From Protea cynaroides (lineage: Eukaryota > Streptophyta > Magnoliopsida > Proteales > Proteaceae): a stretch of DNA of 64,000 nucleotides. Numbering within the stretch: the stretch's first letter is position 1; each line of letters opens with the position of its first letter. The notes under the pieces are model-generated. The model saw only the letters and a list, made by a program, of their open reading frames with translations, was not told where the DNA came from and did not search any database. The DNA is taken from positions 39,167,834-39,231,833 of the forward strand of contig CM053267.1 of NCBI GenBank assembly GCA_028583415.1, in the 5' to 3' direction. This document shows, piece after piece, positions 24,195 to 36,430 of the stretch. Both the position numbers and the translations under genes were made by a program.

Positions 24195-24672
24195 TACAAT
24201 AACAACAAAACCTTATCCCCACTAAATGGGGTTAGCTACATCGATTCTTGTTCGCCAATCAGTTCTGTTCGATGTCATATTTGAAGCAAGGTCTAAGCTA
24301 TGCATGTCTTTCTTCACTACCTCCTCTAGAGTCATCTTAGGCCTGCCCCCTTGCTCTTTTAGATCCTTCAATCTGAATCAAATCACTCCTCCTTCCGAGA
24401 GCATCTAATGGCCTCTATTGAACATGGCTATACAATTTGAAACAACTTTCTCGTAGTTTATCATGTATTGATGCTACTCCTAAATTAGCTCTAATACGAT
24501 CATTCCTTACCTTATCCTTCGTGGTTTTGTTATATATCCATCTCAACATCTTCATCTTAGCTACATTAAACTCATCTATATGATGCTTCTTAACTGACCA
24601 ACATTTCATACCATACATCATAGCTGGTCGATTACTATCCTATCAAATTTTCCTTTAAGTTTTATTGACAAA
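24195..24672 (-). mobile_element. RTE-type LINE, 3' end remnant
   Basis: On the minus strand the sequence encodes the C-terminal end of a LINE reverse transcriptase: LKGKFDRIVIDQL, then MMYGMKCWSVKKHHIDEF, then KMKMLRWIYNKTTKDKVRND and NLGVASIHDKLRES. After a stop codon following HVQ, further family residues are still readable in the same direction (RPLDALGRRSDLIQI). It ends with CCCCATTTAGTGGGGATAAG and a TTGTTGTTATTG tail at 24195-24215, the usual 3' end of plant RTE elements. 5'-truncated and dead. The reverse transcriptase would have primed at nicked target DNA. Confidence 0.85.
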
Positions 24673-27600
24673 ATATGCACGTTTGAAGAGATTGTCAGAA
24701 CCAAGGGATAAGATCTCGGTTTCGATGCCTGTTTTGGTTAGGCCCAAAATCGAGATATACTAGGTTTCGACCGAAAGCAGATCAAAACCTGGTATTTTTC
24801 TGGGTGAAACTCAAAACCAATGTTACTAAGGCCCAAAAAAATCTAGTCGAAACATGGAATTTTATAGCCATGGTTCGACCATGTTTCTATCAAAACCACC
24901 AAAACCTGGTCAAAATCTGGTATGAGTCTATTTCAATGCTTAAGTTCATCTCAGACTCCCACGAATCTGATATATCACCGTGAAAACATGCAGTTTCCAC
25001 TGAGATTTGAAACTACGGTCAGAACTAGTACACAAACAACCAAGAGAAAGGTGAACACCTAATAACATCCTGTAACAAAATTCAAAATTCTCACAGAAGC
25101 AAAATATAATGGGAAGTACCTTTAATGGATTTGAACCCCACATCCAGCTTCCTGGATGACCTAGGATCATTTGGAGTGAATATAAACTTGTCCCATGTCT
25201 GCATCAATGAGTAATATTCGAAGTGTCAGGGCCAGTCATTTGGGAAGTGTACATTCAGAACTAAAGTACTATGGGACTAAACAGCCAAGAAACCAGCTAG
25301 CGTAAGTATATGCATTCATGAATTACACTAAGATAAGCATACAAACCCATGTTGAGGTTCGACTGACTCAATTCAAGTTCTCTTAAAAGAATTAACAAGT
25401 CAAACCACCCAAAAGTGCCTGTTGTAGCTAGTAAATTACAATATTTTAACTACTATGGAGATAACAAACCTCACCAATTAAAGAAGAAGAATGACACGGA
25501 AAAATAAGCTTTTGAACGTAAGAGGGAGGAAAAAAGAAAAAAAATTTATCGATTGACAAAGCATCGGAGTGTAAAATCTTTCTGATTTTATTATTATAGG
25601 TAACATTATTTTACTTGCCTATTATGACTAGTGGGAATCCAATCAAGGTTTGATTGATTATCTCTTACCAATTATAAACCAAATCTATTCCATTATGGGA
25701 TTAGAATAGATTTGAAATCCAATTATTATAAGTATGAAGCAGGGTCCATATAGTCTCTCTGTGCGTGAAAACAAAAAAAACAAAAAAAAAAATACCCATA
25801 CCTAAGGGAGAGGAGACTGTAGAAGATCTCTGTTGGGAATCAGGTACAAGACAATGGTGGAAATCAATCTTCTTCGAAGAGATATGTCCCATCTATTTTA
25901 TTTGATTATGTTATTACTCAAATGTATTTTATTTTTCATATGGGATTCATTGAAATAAGTTTTATTAGGATTAATAAAAATCCTACAGTTCGAGGTTATG
26001 CATTATTTGAGAATATTAATCAATTTTTCAATTCACAATACAGATGGGATAGAGTCGCAGTTAAACAGCCGAGGCAAAGTTCCGAATCAAACATAAAAGC
26101 TGAAGCAACAGTCTTCATCCAGAGGAAAAAGGACTGAATTTGAACTACTTTAGTTCATAGACCTACCATCTTAAGCACTCTTGGAATGCCAGGGTCTTTA
26201 ATAGATGTCTTATACTTAGCACGCATAACGACCTATCCGGCCACAATATTTTGTCGAACAGATATCGAAACCAATATGACATAGATAAGTGGAGGATTGA
26301 GGCTGTGTTTAGTTGTGAAGACCAAAAACGAAGAAAGAAAAAAAAAAGAGGTAAATTATGTGTACTCCCCTTTTGTTTGATCGAATGTCAAGTACATCCC
26401 AAACTTTACTCTAAGCAATTAAAACGACGTATATCCCCTAAAATCCAAAAAATAATAGAAATACCCACATCGTTAGTTATTTTCTATTATAGTTGATGAC
26501 ATAAAGACAAGCTTAAACCTTTAACATCGAAAATACTTTTTTTTTTTTTTACCCATTAACTTTTTTTTTTCTTTTTTGTTATACATGATATCCAAAGGTT
26601 GGACAATTAGAAAAAAAAAAGTGTTTTATGATGGTTGAATCCTTAAAACAAAGAGGGAGGAAATTAAAAGGATTGAATGAGAAACTAATGCTATAAAAAA
26701 AAAAAAAAAAAGTTAGTTTTACCATTTTATCCTCACTTAAAACACATTTTATTAAAATATTTTGTGTAAAAACAAATAAAAACTCTTTTTGATGAAAAAA
26801 AAAATCAAACAGAAGTTTTTTTTTTTTTTTTTTGGGTGATGTCTATTTTTTCCTTTTCCTAAACAATATCCAAAGATGACACTAAACTCCTACAAAAACA
26901 TAAACATGTGAGAAAAACAGAAAAAGATTAAAAAATAAATAAAAATCTTTTTTGATAAAAAAAAAAATAAAATGTTGTTTGATAGCTATTATGCATGATA
27001 CATTGTAAAATGAAAAATAAATTTAGCATTCTATTAAAAATAAAAATGTGTTTTATTTCTTCAAGTTCCAATTTTCAAGCCCTAATATTTTATGATTCCC
27101 TTATCCAATCCACATGGAATTTGGACATTCTTATTGATCTTTCTTTCTTGTATGACTTCCAAAGGATCTGATTGAAGGTCGGATAGCCTGGAAAAAAAAA
27201 CAACTGAGATGGCCAAAATCAAGAACAATAATTGGGTTTCTTAAAATTGCATAATTTTTTAAGCATTTATATATTGTGTTTCGATTCTTGAAATCTAATA
27301 TATTCGATCAGAGGATGAACGGCTAGAAAAGTATACTTGAGGTGGTTGAAATTAAAAACAATAATTGGATTTCTTCAAGTTGGAAAAATTTTCAAATCCT
27401 TATATTTAATAATCTCCTTCTCCGAACGATTTTAATTTTGGAAAATTTTTCGTTTTTTGTTATACTTTACATCCAACGGAACAGATCGATAGTATGATCA
27501 TAAAAAGTGTTTTATGGTGACCAAATTTTTGAAACAAAGAGGGAAAAAAGAAAGAAAAATAGATGAAAAATCTAATATTATAAAAAAAGGAAATGGATCC

Positions 27601-27761
27601 GGGCATCCCTTTGACAGTTGGTTTACTACACAAAATACTCACTCTTGACAAAAATTACATAAACTATTCTTGAAACAATATTTTATAACAGTATAATCCA
27701 CATTGTTAGGTTTTTTGGACATTAAAAATTAACAGAAAAAAATTAAAAAAAAAATATTAAG

Positions 27762-27764
<3 letters not shown>
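24673..27764. other. AT-rich intergenic DNA without recognised genes
   Basis: Degenerate short repeats built on AAACCTGGT and CCAAAACC occur at 24720-24930. Homopolymer A and T runs are frequent from 26340 to 27760. Reading frames of 60-80 residues (for example at 25922-26137 and 26251-26496) are K, I, N and F-rich and match no family I know. Confidence 0.6.

Positions 27765-27816
<52 letters not shown>
27765..27816. repeat. (AT)n microsatellite at the left edge of the Tat element
   Basis: About 26 AT units abut the 3' LTR of the Tat element. They stand where the last roughly 48 bp of that LTR would be, compared with the other LTR (44620-44667). Confidence 0.9.
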
Positions 27817-27819
<3 letters not shown>

Positions 27820-28464
27820 AGAGATGAGACAAAGGAGGGGGCGCCTAAGTCCCGGGTACCTCCCGATGCCTAAGTTAGATTCCCAAGGTAAACAGTCAAG
27901 AGGTAGCAGAAAACTATCTCAAGTTTAAAGAGTGGGACAATGAGAGAGTTTGAGTGATAATAGCTTGTAACTTGTGCGTGTCTAAGGGTTTACCTTGAGG
28001 CGTTGCCCTCTACTTATAGATTGTGAAGAAGCATAGAGGTACCAGGACTCAGGGGAGTAGACTACCAATAGGATTGTCAAGTGTCGCTCTGTGGGACACT
28101 CATGTGGTAGACTCCAAGTAGGAGTCGGAGACCTTAGCCAAAGAAGCTAAGTCGGTCAGCTCTGGGACTGACACGTGTCAACGTGTGAGTAATGGCCGAC
28201 CAAAATAGTCGGTGTCGTATCAGACTGAGAGAAGGACTCCCCGGAGGTAGCATAATCACAATGGGACTCTGGCTCCCGACTGAGAACCGTAGCCGAGTAG
28301 GACTATAACTCCGAGCGCTACCCACGAGGTCGGGCGAACGAGAGGCCGTGTGCAGGACGGGCAGACCATGATGCCGAGTGCGAGACACTCTGAGCTCTTA
28401 GGCTCCGAAGGCGCAATTTGACACATGTAAGATTTTAAATGGAGGGGATTTTTCCCTCCTAACA
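27817..28464 (-). repeat. 3' LTR of the Tat element, outer end truncated
   Basis: Homologous to 44668-45317 with about 27 differences by eye. It ends TCCCTCCTAACA on the plus strand (TGTTAGGAGGGA in element orientation). The outermost 48 bp found in the other LTR are missing and (AT)n is there instead. A TATA-like TCTATAAGTA (minus strand) lies near 28012-28021. Confidence 0.9.
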
Positions 28465-28687
28465 GATGCCCCTTGCGCTGTCGGATGCCACGAATACGGC
28501 AGTGCAATAAGTTTAAACCGTTGAGAAAACCTGCGCCGTATGAGGTCGATTGCCAGATTGATGGATGCATTGAATGACTCCGGATGCTCTTGAGTGGGAG
28601 CGGTTCCATCAACCGCCTGCACGATTGATTGAGGCGCGGGGCTCGAGGCGTTAAACTCGAGTTCCGCAAACATTTTTTACCGTCGAA

Positions 28688-28888
28688 CCCTTGATTTGAC
28701 GCGGATTGACCCTTGATCCGATTGCCACCAGGAGGCGGTGTGCCTCGAGAAGAAGCGCCATTAACTGCCGCTCGTCTTCGAAACCGTCGAATGCATCGAA
28801 TGGTTGAGATTGAAAAGACACGGATCGACATGTTGATCCGACAGCTACCAGGAGGCGGAGGGCCTCGAGAAGAAGCGCCATCATTGTG
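28688..28888. repeat. Two-copy 120-bp repeat next to the 3' LTR
   Basis: GATCCGATTGCCACCAGGAG... at 28715 recurs as GATCCGACAGCTACCAGGAG... at 28835. About 80 bp of each unit is conserved, ending in CTCGAGAAGAAGCGCCAT. It lies just upstream of the antisense promoter. Confidence 0.75.
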
Positions 28889-28890
28889 CA

Positions 28891-28999
28891 TGACGTCAGA
28901 CTGTCACGTCGCGTCCGGCGCGGCAGACGACGACCAATGGAGCTGGGGCACGTGTCCGGAACCCAAAGGGACGGTTCACGGTCACAGGGCCTATAAATA
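28891..28999 (+). promoter_or_regulatory. Promoter of the antisense gene: C-box, CCAAT, G-box, TATA
   Basis: TGACGTCA (28891-28898), a palindromic bZIP C-box; CCAAT at about 28933; CACGTG (28949-28954), a bZIP/bHLH G-box; and TATAAATA (28992-28999). Spacing and order fit a regular plant RNA polymerase II promoter reading rightwards. The transcription start would be expected about 30 bp after TATA. This points away from the retrotransposon's own transcription. Confidence 0.7.
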
Positions 29000-29227
29000 C
29001 TCTCCTACTGCATTCATTCACCCATTTGCTTCAGCTGCCATCGGAGTTCTGTCAGAGCACTCGGAGTCCAGTCGATCACCCCTGTTTTCGAGCTTTGCTT
29101 CTGCAATCGGAGTCCAATTCCTCCCAACCAGTAAGTCTCCCCACTCTTCCTTTCTTGTTTGTTCATGCTTAGTAGCTTTTCTTCCAACAGTATCACTTCT
29201 TCCGGTAGAGTGAGAGTGAGCGAGAAA

Positions 29228-31523
29228 ATGACCCTTTCCAGAACTTCTTCTTCTTCTGAGGGATCGTCCTCCTCCAGGGAAGGATGGTCCGCTGCCTCTA
29301 AGGCTTCCAATACGGTTTCAGAGGAGGAACTCGAGAAAAGTTCCTCTGAAGCTGAAGAGTGTGGTCATCCCGCGGGCCCCACGACTCAATAGGCTTCTCG
29401 TCAAAGAGGCGGCCGACCGTCAGTAACCGCGTTCGGCACCGTCCCAGCATGGAAGGTGCCGAGTAAGATCAAAACCGAAGCGGCTTTGTTATCGGTCTGC
29501 CGGGCATACCAGCTCGTAGAGCCAATGACGGATGTCCGTGTTCGACTCGCGACCTCCGATGAGTGGGCCTGTACTGTGAACACATCGGAGATTTGTGTGT
29601 ACGAACACACCCTGAAGTTAGTGCTTCGGTTTCCCCTTCACCCCTTAGTCGTAGAAATTCTTCAGACCTACCCCATCGCCCCCTCCCAGCTTGCTCCGAA
29701 CGGGTGGCGATGCATTTTTGCCTTCATCCTGTTCGTCCGCCGACTGGGTGAGACTCCGACCTTGAACTTGTTTCGGTCGGTCTTCCAGTTGATCAGTCTG
29801 ACCGAGGCCCGGGTCATGATCGAGTGGTATTTCTTTAGTCAGAGGGGCGGAAAGAAGCTTCCAGCTATCCCCCAAAAGCCTTCCTCCATCCATGGGTGGA
29901 AGGACAAGTTTTTCTTCGTGGGTCCCCCAGCAGACGGCTCGGCTTTTCCTCTGTCGAACGTTTGGCTGGTAGTCGACGCCACGGGGTTCAACAGAATCCC
30001 TTTCCTGACGACGGAGGAGAGAAGGACTCAGAAGAAGATGATGGCCGGGGAGACTGTGCGCCTCTCCGACCTTGCGGATCCTGCGCAGTTGGCCGAGCAC
30101 GGTCTTCTTGGTGAGTTTAATAACATTAGGAATCACTATGTACTGCTACTATTTTAATATCGTCACTAACCATTTTTTTTCTTTGCAATGAACTTCAAAG
30201 ACGACAAGATCGTTGCCCGGATCATGAGCAAGCGGAGGGCCGACGCCGCGAAAGGAGTTCAACCGGCGGGAGGCCAGGCTGGCGCCCCCTCACGGAAGGA
30301 GCCGAAGGCCACGGCCGAGGCAAAGGGCAAGGGGCCCATGCCTGAAGAGCCGCCTAAGAAGAAAATAAAGTCGGCCGCGGAACTCCCGGTCAACATATAC
30401 AAGACAAGGCCAGCACCCAGGCTCGGCCGCGGAGAGGAGGCAGTGGCAAGGACTACGGCGAAGGAAGCCCAACCCCTTCCTGTGGTCGCCGCGGAGGCAG
30501 CCGAGGCCGGTCAGGGTGCGGTGACGCCTGCAGCGAAGAGGGCTACCAAAAGCCCCAAGGTGGTTGATCTGACCGGGGCCACTGGGGCCTCCAAGGGGGA
30601 AGCCGAGCGTGCGGCCCACCAAAAGGGCGAGACGCAGGAGGCTCCGAAGATAGCCTTTTCCCCCGAGCTCCGACTGAAGTCGACGGACTCGGTCTTCAGG
30701 AGTACAAGGGTGGCTAGGATCATAGTCACTGAGGGACGCCTCCTGGAGGATAAAACCTTCACGTCCACCCTCACAAACGAGGACGTCATTCATAACATGC
30801 ACCCAGGTATTGTTCAGTATTTGTCTTTTTTTTTCTTTGTTGGATTCCCACATTTATAGTACTGACTGCGTTTCCCTTGGTGTAGGTTAGCAATCTCCTC
30901 GCCGAGGTCAGCGAACGAGCATGGCGTGCATTCTTCGACCTAGATGAGAAGGAGGTCCTGGAGATCTCCTTGCGCGAAGCTTTGAAGGCCACCGAGGAGA
31001 ACCTTGCTAACAAGTCCTTGGCCTCCGGACGTCCCTGGGCAAGGTCGAGGCCGCTCTCGACGAGGAGCACAAGAAAGTGCATTCTTCGGAGAAGAAACTT
31101 CGGGTCTCTGAGGACAAGCGGCGAAAGGCCGAGGAGGATCTGTAGGCTGAGGTGCTGGCGAAGCTAGCGCTAAAGGAGAGGCTTCGGAAGGCCGAGGAGG
31201 CTCACCGGGAGAGTTTGGCTCAGGCCGTCGATGAGTACAAATCTTTGGCCCAGTACGACGAGGACGTTGAGGAGGCCGTCTGTGGATACTTCGAGAGGGG
31301 GGTCATGTTTCTAAGGGAGCAGCTGATGGATAAGGGGGGCCTCAAGGTAAACTGGTCGACGATTCCGATTGTCGCCCAAATTGAAGGGTTGGGGTCCTCG
31401 GCACCCGTAGAAACTCCGCCCATCGCTGAGGAGGGCCTCGGGACGCCGGCAACAGCTATGGAGGCTGATCCAATGCCAGAGGATGACCTCCCCCTTATGA
31501 AGTGTCGCAGACGCCTCTCGTAG
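29228..31523 (+). pseudogene. Antisense gene (aORF) of the Tat element, coiled-coil protein, decayed
   Basis: It reads opposite to gag-pol. Exon 1 (29228 or an upstream in-frame start, to 30110) has a Ser/Glu-rich start and then a globular part (EHTLKLVLRFPLHPLVVEIL, PSQLAPNGWRCIFAFILFVRR) resembling the plant mobile-type or transposase-like proteins seen as antisense ORFs in Tat elements. A stop codon lies at 29390-29392. Intron 1 has a good donor (TTG|GTGAGT) but ends in TTTGCAA, so the acceptor is lost. Exon 2 (about 30189-30806) is Ala/Lys/Glu-rich (KKKIKSAAELP). Exon 3 (from 30886) codes for WRAFFDLDEKEVLEISL and a long Glu/Lys/Ala coiled coil, with a frame change near 31020 and a stop near 31143. 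The end is TAG at 31521-31523. Function of these proteins is unknown. Confidence 0.75.
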
Positions 31524-31599
31524 AGCTCCCCGATCTTGCGCCGCCATCCGAGGATCAGGCAAAGCCGCCCGCTGAGGAGAAATGGTCTTGAAGAGGCCT

Positions 31600-31672
<73 letters not shown>

Positions 31673-32087
31673 TTTAACTGTATATTTGTACCCCTGCCCT
31701 TCAAGGGCCTTGATCAATAAACTTCCCTTTTTTGTATGTCTGTTGTCTGCCAATCTTTCCTGCTCGGCCTTCGGTAGGCCAATGATAAGTAATTAAAGTA
31801 GGTAGGGCCGGTAGCTTGTAGTAGAGTCCGAAAACAAACGATGCCGAATCCGGCTGCGGACATACCTTAGAAAAATGACAAAGGCATTGTTACGATTGTT
31901 GTCCTGACTGCCTCTTACCCCGGAAGTATTGTCGGCTTGGCTTTTAGGCTGGCCGAGAGCACTTAGGTATATCCGTGCAGTGATGTTTGGGAGACGAGTA
32001 TGGTTTGCCCCAGCCGGGCTACTGATGTCCGATCGCGTAGTTAGGTAGATGTTGTTTCCTACCGGATTCGGCGTGTAGACCGTTGCA
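31524..32087. other. Tat 3' region after the antisense gene, with (TA)n and T-run
   Basis: (TA)n at 31602-31642 runs straight into about 30 T at 31642-31671. AATAAA occurs at about 31716, a possible polyadenylation signal for the antisense transcript. No further coding sequence is seen. Confidence 0.6.
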
Positions 32088-32191
32088 GGCATACGAGTAT
32101 GGTCTTCATGCTACCTTGGTTTGCTGGTGGACCATGGTAGGAAGATACGGGTGCGACCTTCATGCGACCGTGGTCTGCTTGTGGACCATGG
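32088..32191. repeat. Minisatellite, left piece (one 108-bp unit)
   Basis: One unit of the same repeat as 37906-38365 (GGCATACGAGTATGGTCTTC ... TGCTTGTGGACCATGG). It is separated from the main array by the 5.7-kb nested element, whose target duplication CATGG (32187-32191) is part of the repeat. Confidence 0.9.
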
Positions 32192-32639
32192 TGTGAGGAC
32201 AAAGATGGAAATCTTTAGAAGTCGCCACCAAGATTTAGGTCTAGGACCTTAGAAATGTGAAATCTCACCCCAAGGTAAGACTTTGATTGACTCATGACCC
32301 TTAGATTGGAATTCTGGTCCATCAGAGATTGGGTAAGTGTCAGGTTACGGTTATGGGAAGGGGTTAGGCACCCAAACCGTCCGATCAAAATCGGTCTCCT
32401 ATACCTTTCCTATGCTAGACTCTATTTGTTAAGCCAAACCAAATCAAATGGTTTGATATCATTGAACCGAATCTGTATCCATCAGATTGCCTACGTATCA
32501 TGGAATTATTCCGAAAATTAGGTTCACCATCGTAGTTCAGGTGTGATTAAAGTTTATGGATGTGATTTATGCTTGTGCATGATTAAGTTCTTTGTTCAAG
32601 TTGAAATTTATGTTTGAAAGGCTGAGAAATCCTATGGGT

Positions 32640-33720
32640 TAGGATCTGGATAGTCCATGTGGACTGATAGATAGTCCTAGTGGATCTAAGGATAACCCTA
32701 TTTGGGTTGAAATATGGATAACCCATTCTGGGTTGGAATGTGGATAACCCTATGTGGGTCAAAATATGGATAAATATCCTAGTGGATCTATGGATAGTCC
32801 AAGTGGACTAAGGTTTGGATCCAAATTTGAGATTCTCCCAAATGGCCTACGTATCCTAGGGTTTGACCTAGGAATCAGAATCCACGTAGTTCGAAATGGA
32901 TAACCCTATTTGGGTCAAAATGTGGGTAAGTATCCTAGTGGATCTATGGATAGTCCGAGTGGACTAAGGTTTGGATAACCCCTTTTGGGTTGGAATATGG
33001 ATAGATATCCTAGTGGATCTATAGATAGTCCGAGTGGACTAAGGTGTGAATAAATATATCCTAGTGGATCTATGGATAGTCCGAATGGACTAAATTGTGG
33101 ATCCAAATTTGGGTTTCTCCCAAATGACCTACGTATCCTAGGGTTTGACCTAGGAATCAGAATCCACGTAGTTCGGACTGATGGGTAGATATCCTAGTGG
33201 ATCTATGGATAGTCTGAGTGGACTAAGGTGTGGATAAATATATCCTAATGGATCTATGGATAGTCCGAGTGGACTAAATTATGGATCCGAATTTGGGTTT
33301 CTCCCAAATGGCCTACGTATCCTAGGGTTTGACCTAGGAATCAGAATCCACGTAGTTCGGGACTCTAGGTTGAAATGGTTGAGTATCCTAGTGGATCTAT
33401 GGATAGTCCAAGTGGACCAAGGTATGGATAACCCTATTTGGGTTAAAATATGGGGGATATCCTAGTGGGTCTATGGATAGTCCGAGTGGACTAAATTGTG
33501 GATCCGAATTTGGGATTCTCCCAAATAGCCTATGTATCCTAGGGTTTGACTTAGGAATCAGAATCCGCGTAGTTCGAATTTGGATAAAATGATTGGATAT
33601 CCTAGTGGATTTATGGATAGTCCGAGTGGACTAAGGTGTGGATCCGAATTTTGGATTCTCCCAAATAGCCTACGTATCCTAGGGTTTGACCTAAGAATCA
33701 GAATCCGCGTATTTCGAACA
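32640..33720. repeat. Higher-order tandem array inside the giant LTR
   Basis: Short words (GATAGTCCGAGTGGACTAAG, ATCCTAGTGGATCTATGGAT, ATAACCCTATTTGGGT) alternate with a conserved block of about 70 bp that contains TTCTCCCAAATGGCCTACGT and AGGGTTTGACCTAGGAATCA. The block appears about five times, near 32830, 33110, 33290, 33505 and 33645. Confidence 0.85.
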
Positions 33721-34164
33721 ATATAACCTGTTCTAGGTTAGAAAGTGAGAACCTGTTCTAGGTTTGGGATTGAGAATCTATTCTAGGTTTAGGGTTTGCC
33801 AAGGGGCAAAATCATCCTAAATCACCCTTTTTATCCTGAATTCTAATTTTGGAAAGTTTGGCAAGGCATTCTCTTTCTTTATTAAGATTTTATCATTCCC
33901 ATTATGCCCTTCCCAAGAATGTAGGTGCCTAAATGCACGTCCCCACACCTACATTGTCTTCTAGAAGTGTGCATATATGGCAGTTTAACTAGGGTGTTGC
34001 ATAAAATAATTTATTGCCAAAAAAAAGAATATTCTATCTAAATATGGCACATAAAACATTTATGACAAGAAATTCACATACAGTAAGATTGTTTAAAATC
34101 TTTCAAATATGGCATGTATTGCAAATAAGGCAAGAGCCTACATGGCATGATCTAGTATGCTATT

Positions 34165-34845
34165 TTCTACCCTAATTGTTATTTTCTTTCCATTTTAGGG
34201 TTTTCTACCCTAATTATTATTTTATTTCTATTTTTTAGGGTTTTCTATCCTAATTGTTACATTCTTTCCATTTTAGGGTTTTCTACCCTAATTTTTATTT
34301 TATTTCCATTTTTTAGGGTTTTCTACCCTAATTGTTATATTCTTTCCATTTTAGGATTTTCTACCCTAATTATTATTTTATTTCTATTTTTTAGGGTTTT
34401 CTACCCTAACTGTTACTTTCTTTCCATTTTAGGGTTTTCTACCCTAATTATTATTTTCTTTCCATCTTAGGGTTTTCTACCCTAAATGTTACTTTCTTTC
34501 CATTTTAGGGTTTTCTACCCTAATTATTATTTTCTTTCCATCTTAGGGTTTTCTACCCTAAATGTTACTTTCTTTCCATTTTAGGGTTTTCTACCCTAAT
34601 TATTATTTTCTTTCCATCTTAGGGTTTTCTACCCTAAATGTTACTTTCTTTCCATTTTAGGGTTTTCTACCCTAATTATTATTTTATTTCCATTTTTTAG
34701 GGTTTTCTACCCTAACTGTTACTTTCTTTCCATTTTAGGGTTTTCTACCCTAATTATTATTTTATTTCCATTTTAGGGTTTTCTACCCTAATTATTATTT
34801 TGTTTCCATTTTTTTGGGTTTTCTACCCTAATTATAGCAATAAGC
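34165..34845. repeat. Array of telomere-like hairpin units
   Basis: Thirteen or more units of about 45-50 bp, each with TTAGGGTTTTCTACCCTAA, an inverted repeat (TTAGGGT...ACCCTAA) with a short loop, joined by T-rich linkers (TTATTATTTTCTTTCCA). The words match the plant telomere repeat TTTAGGG on both strands but are not head-to-tail. Confidence 0.9.
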
Positions 34846-35689
34846 ATCCAACTATGGCAATGAGCATTCAAACATGGCAGTGTATCTAAAAAAAACACTC
34901 ATGATGAAAAATTCAATGGTATAAATCACTATTAATGGTAATCTAACCGTTCAGATGCTTTGAAATCAATCATTATGATAATCTAATGGTTTAGATGCAT
35001 TTAAAACATTCATAGTGAAGATCCAACGATTCAGATTCATTTAAGACACTCATAATGAAGACCCATTGGTTTGGATGAAGCATCAACATATCTAAAATCA
35101 ATGGTCCAGATTTGCTAATTCAAACATCCAAGATCAATGACCCGATTTTATCATTAAAGCATCCAAAATCGATGGCTAAATTTTATCTCATAAAAATTCA
35201 TAATCAAATGCCATGATCAATCACTTAAGGAAAATCTAAATCAAAGGCTAGATCAATCACCTTAAGATTTCGAATCATATGGCTCACAATTGATCAAATT
35301 AAAATTCATTCAATATCAATGGCTCAAATTACATCCTCATTAGATTAACATCAATGACTCAAATCATATGACCATTTCATGGCATCATATGATCAAACAA
35401 AAATAATCATCCAAAAACTCAATTTCATGGGAGAGAATATTAGGTGATAAATTTACGGATCAAGGGGGATTGCAATGGATATGGAGTAGCGAGTTGGGAT
35501 AATGGCTGCAGGTGATAGGATGTTACAGTGGTACACCGAATCAGGTAAGTGAATGGTGGTATTGATAATAAAAAGAATGAAAGAGGAGAGGGTTTACCTG
35601 GTTTGTAGATCCCTGAACCTTCTGCTCTTCTTCTTCTCCTCTCTTCAGCTTTCTTTAGCTTTCGGATTCCCAAAACCGAACCCCCCTAA

Positions 35690-36430
35690 GAAAGCCCACG
35701 TTTCCTCCTTTTTTCTCTCTTCTTCCCTTCTTTTTCTCCCAAAACCTAGCCCCAAAAGAAAAATCCCAAAACCCCTACTAATTCTCCTTTTTCTTTCCCT
35801 CTTTTCTCTCTCTTCTCCCTTTCTTTTCTCCCAAAACCGAGCCCCCCTAGAGAATCTCACGTTTCCACCTTTTTCTTTCCCTCTTTTCTCTCTCTTCTCC
35901 CTTTCTTTTCTCCCAAAACCGAGCCCCCTAGAGAAGCTCACGTTTCTTCCTTTTTTTCTCTCTTCCTCCCTTCTTTTTCTCCCAAAACCTAGCCCCAAAA
36001 GAAAAACCCTCCTTCATTCACGTTTTTTCCTCTTCTTTTATTCTCTTTTGGAAATCCAAAAAATCTTTCTGTTTATCTTAGAAAAGCCCACGTTTTTTCC
36101 TCTTTCTTCTTTCCCTTTTTTTTTCTCCAACAAAAATCTTTTTGGATTCCCTTAGAAAAGCTCCCGTTTTTCCTCTTTCTTATTTCCCTTTTTTTTTCTC
36201 CAACAAAATCTTTTTGTTTATCTTAGAAAAGCCCACGTTTTTTCCTCTTTCTTTTTTCCCTTTTTTTTTCCAACAAAATCTTTTTGGATTCCCTTAGAAA
36301 AGCTCACGTTTTTCTTCTTTCTTCTTTCCCTTTTTTTTCTCCAACAAAATCTTTTTGTTTATCTTAGAAAAGCCCACGTTTTTTCCTCTTTCTTCTTTCC
36401 CTTTTTTTTTTCTAACAAAATCTTTTGGAT
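35690..36430. repeat. Pyrimidine-rich tandem repeats inside the giant LTR
   Basis: Repeats based on AAGCCCACGTTTTTTCCTC, CTTTCTTCTTTCCCTTTTT and AACAAAATCTTTTTG. The plus strand is strongly C+T-rich. A 200-codon frame at 35553-36155 is a by-product (Phe, Ser and Pro only). Confidence 0.8.

Noticed and set aside
25922..26137. 71-codon plus-strand frame
   Set aside because: No recognisable family and AT-rich composition typical of chance frames.
28256..28891. 211-codon minus-strand frame crossing the inner LTR boundary
   Set aside because: It spans LTR end, polypurine tract and a 120-bp repeat; no known domain, and the same LTR frame recurs at 45109-45318.
34165..34845. Regular spaced repeats that could look like a CRISPR array
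   Set aside because: The linkers are themselves repeats, the context is a plant LTR, and there are no cas genes.
34165..34845. Interstitial telomere repeat
   Set aside because: The telomere words face each other as hairpins with T-rich linkers and are not head-to-tail TTTAGGG.
35553..36155. 200-codon frame rich in Phe, Ser, Leu and Pro
   Set aside because: Low-complexity pyrimidine repeats inside an LTR; the reverse strand is equally open.
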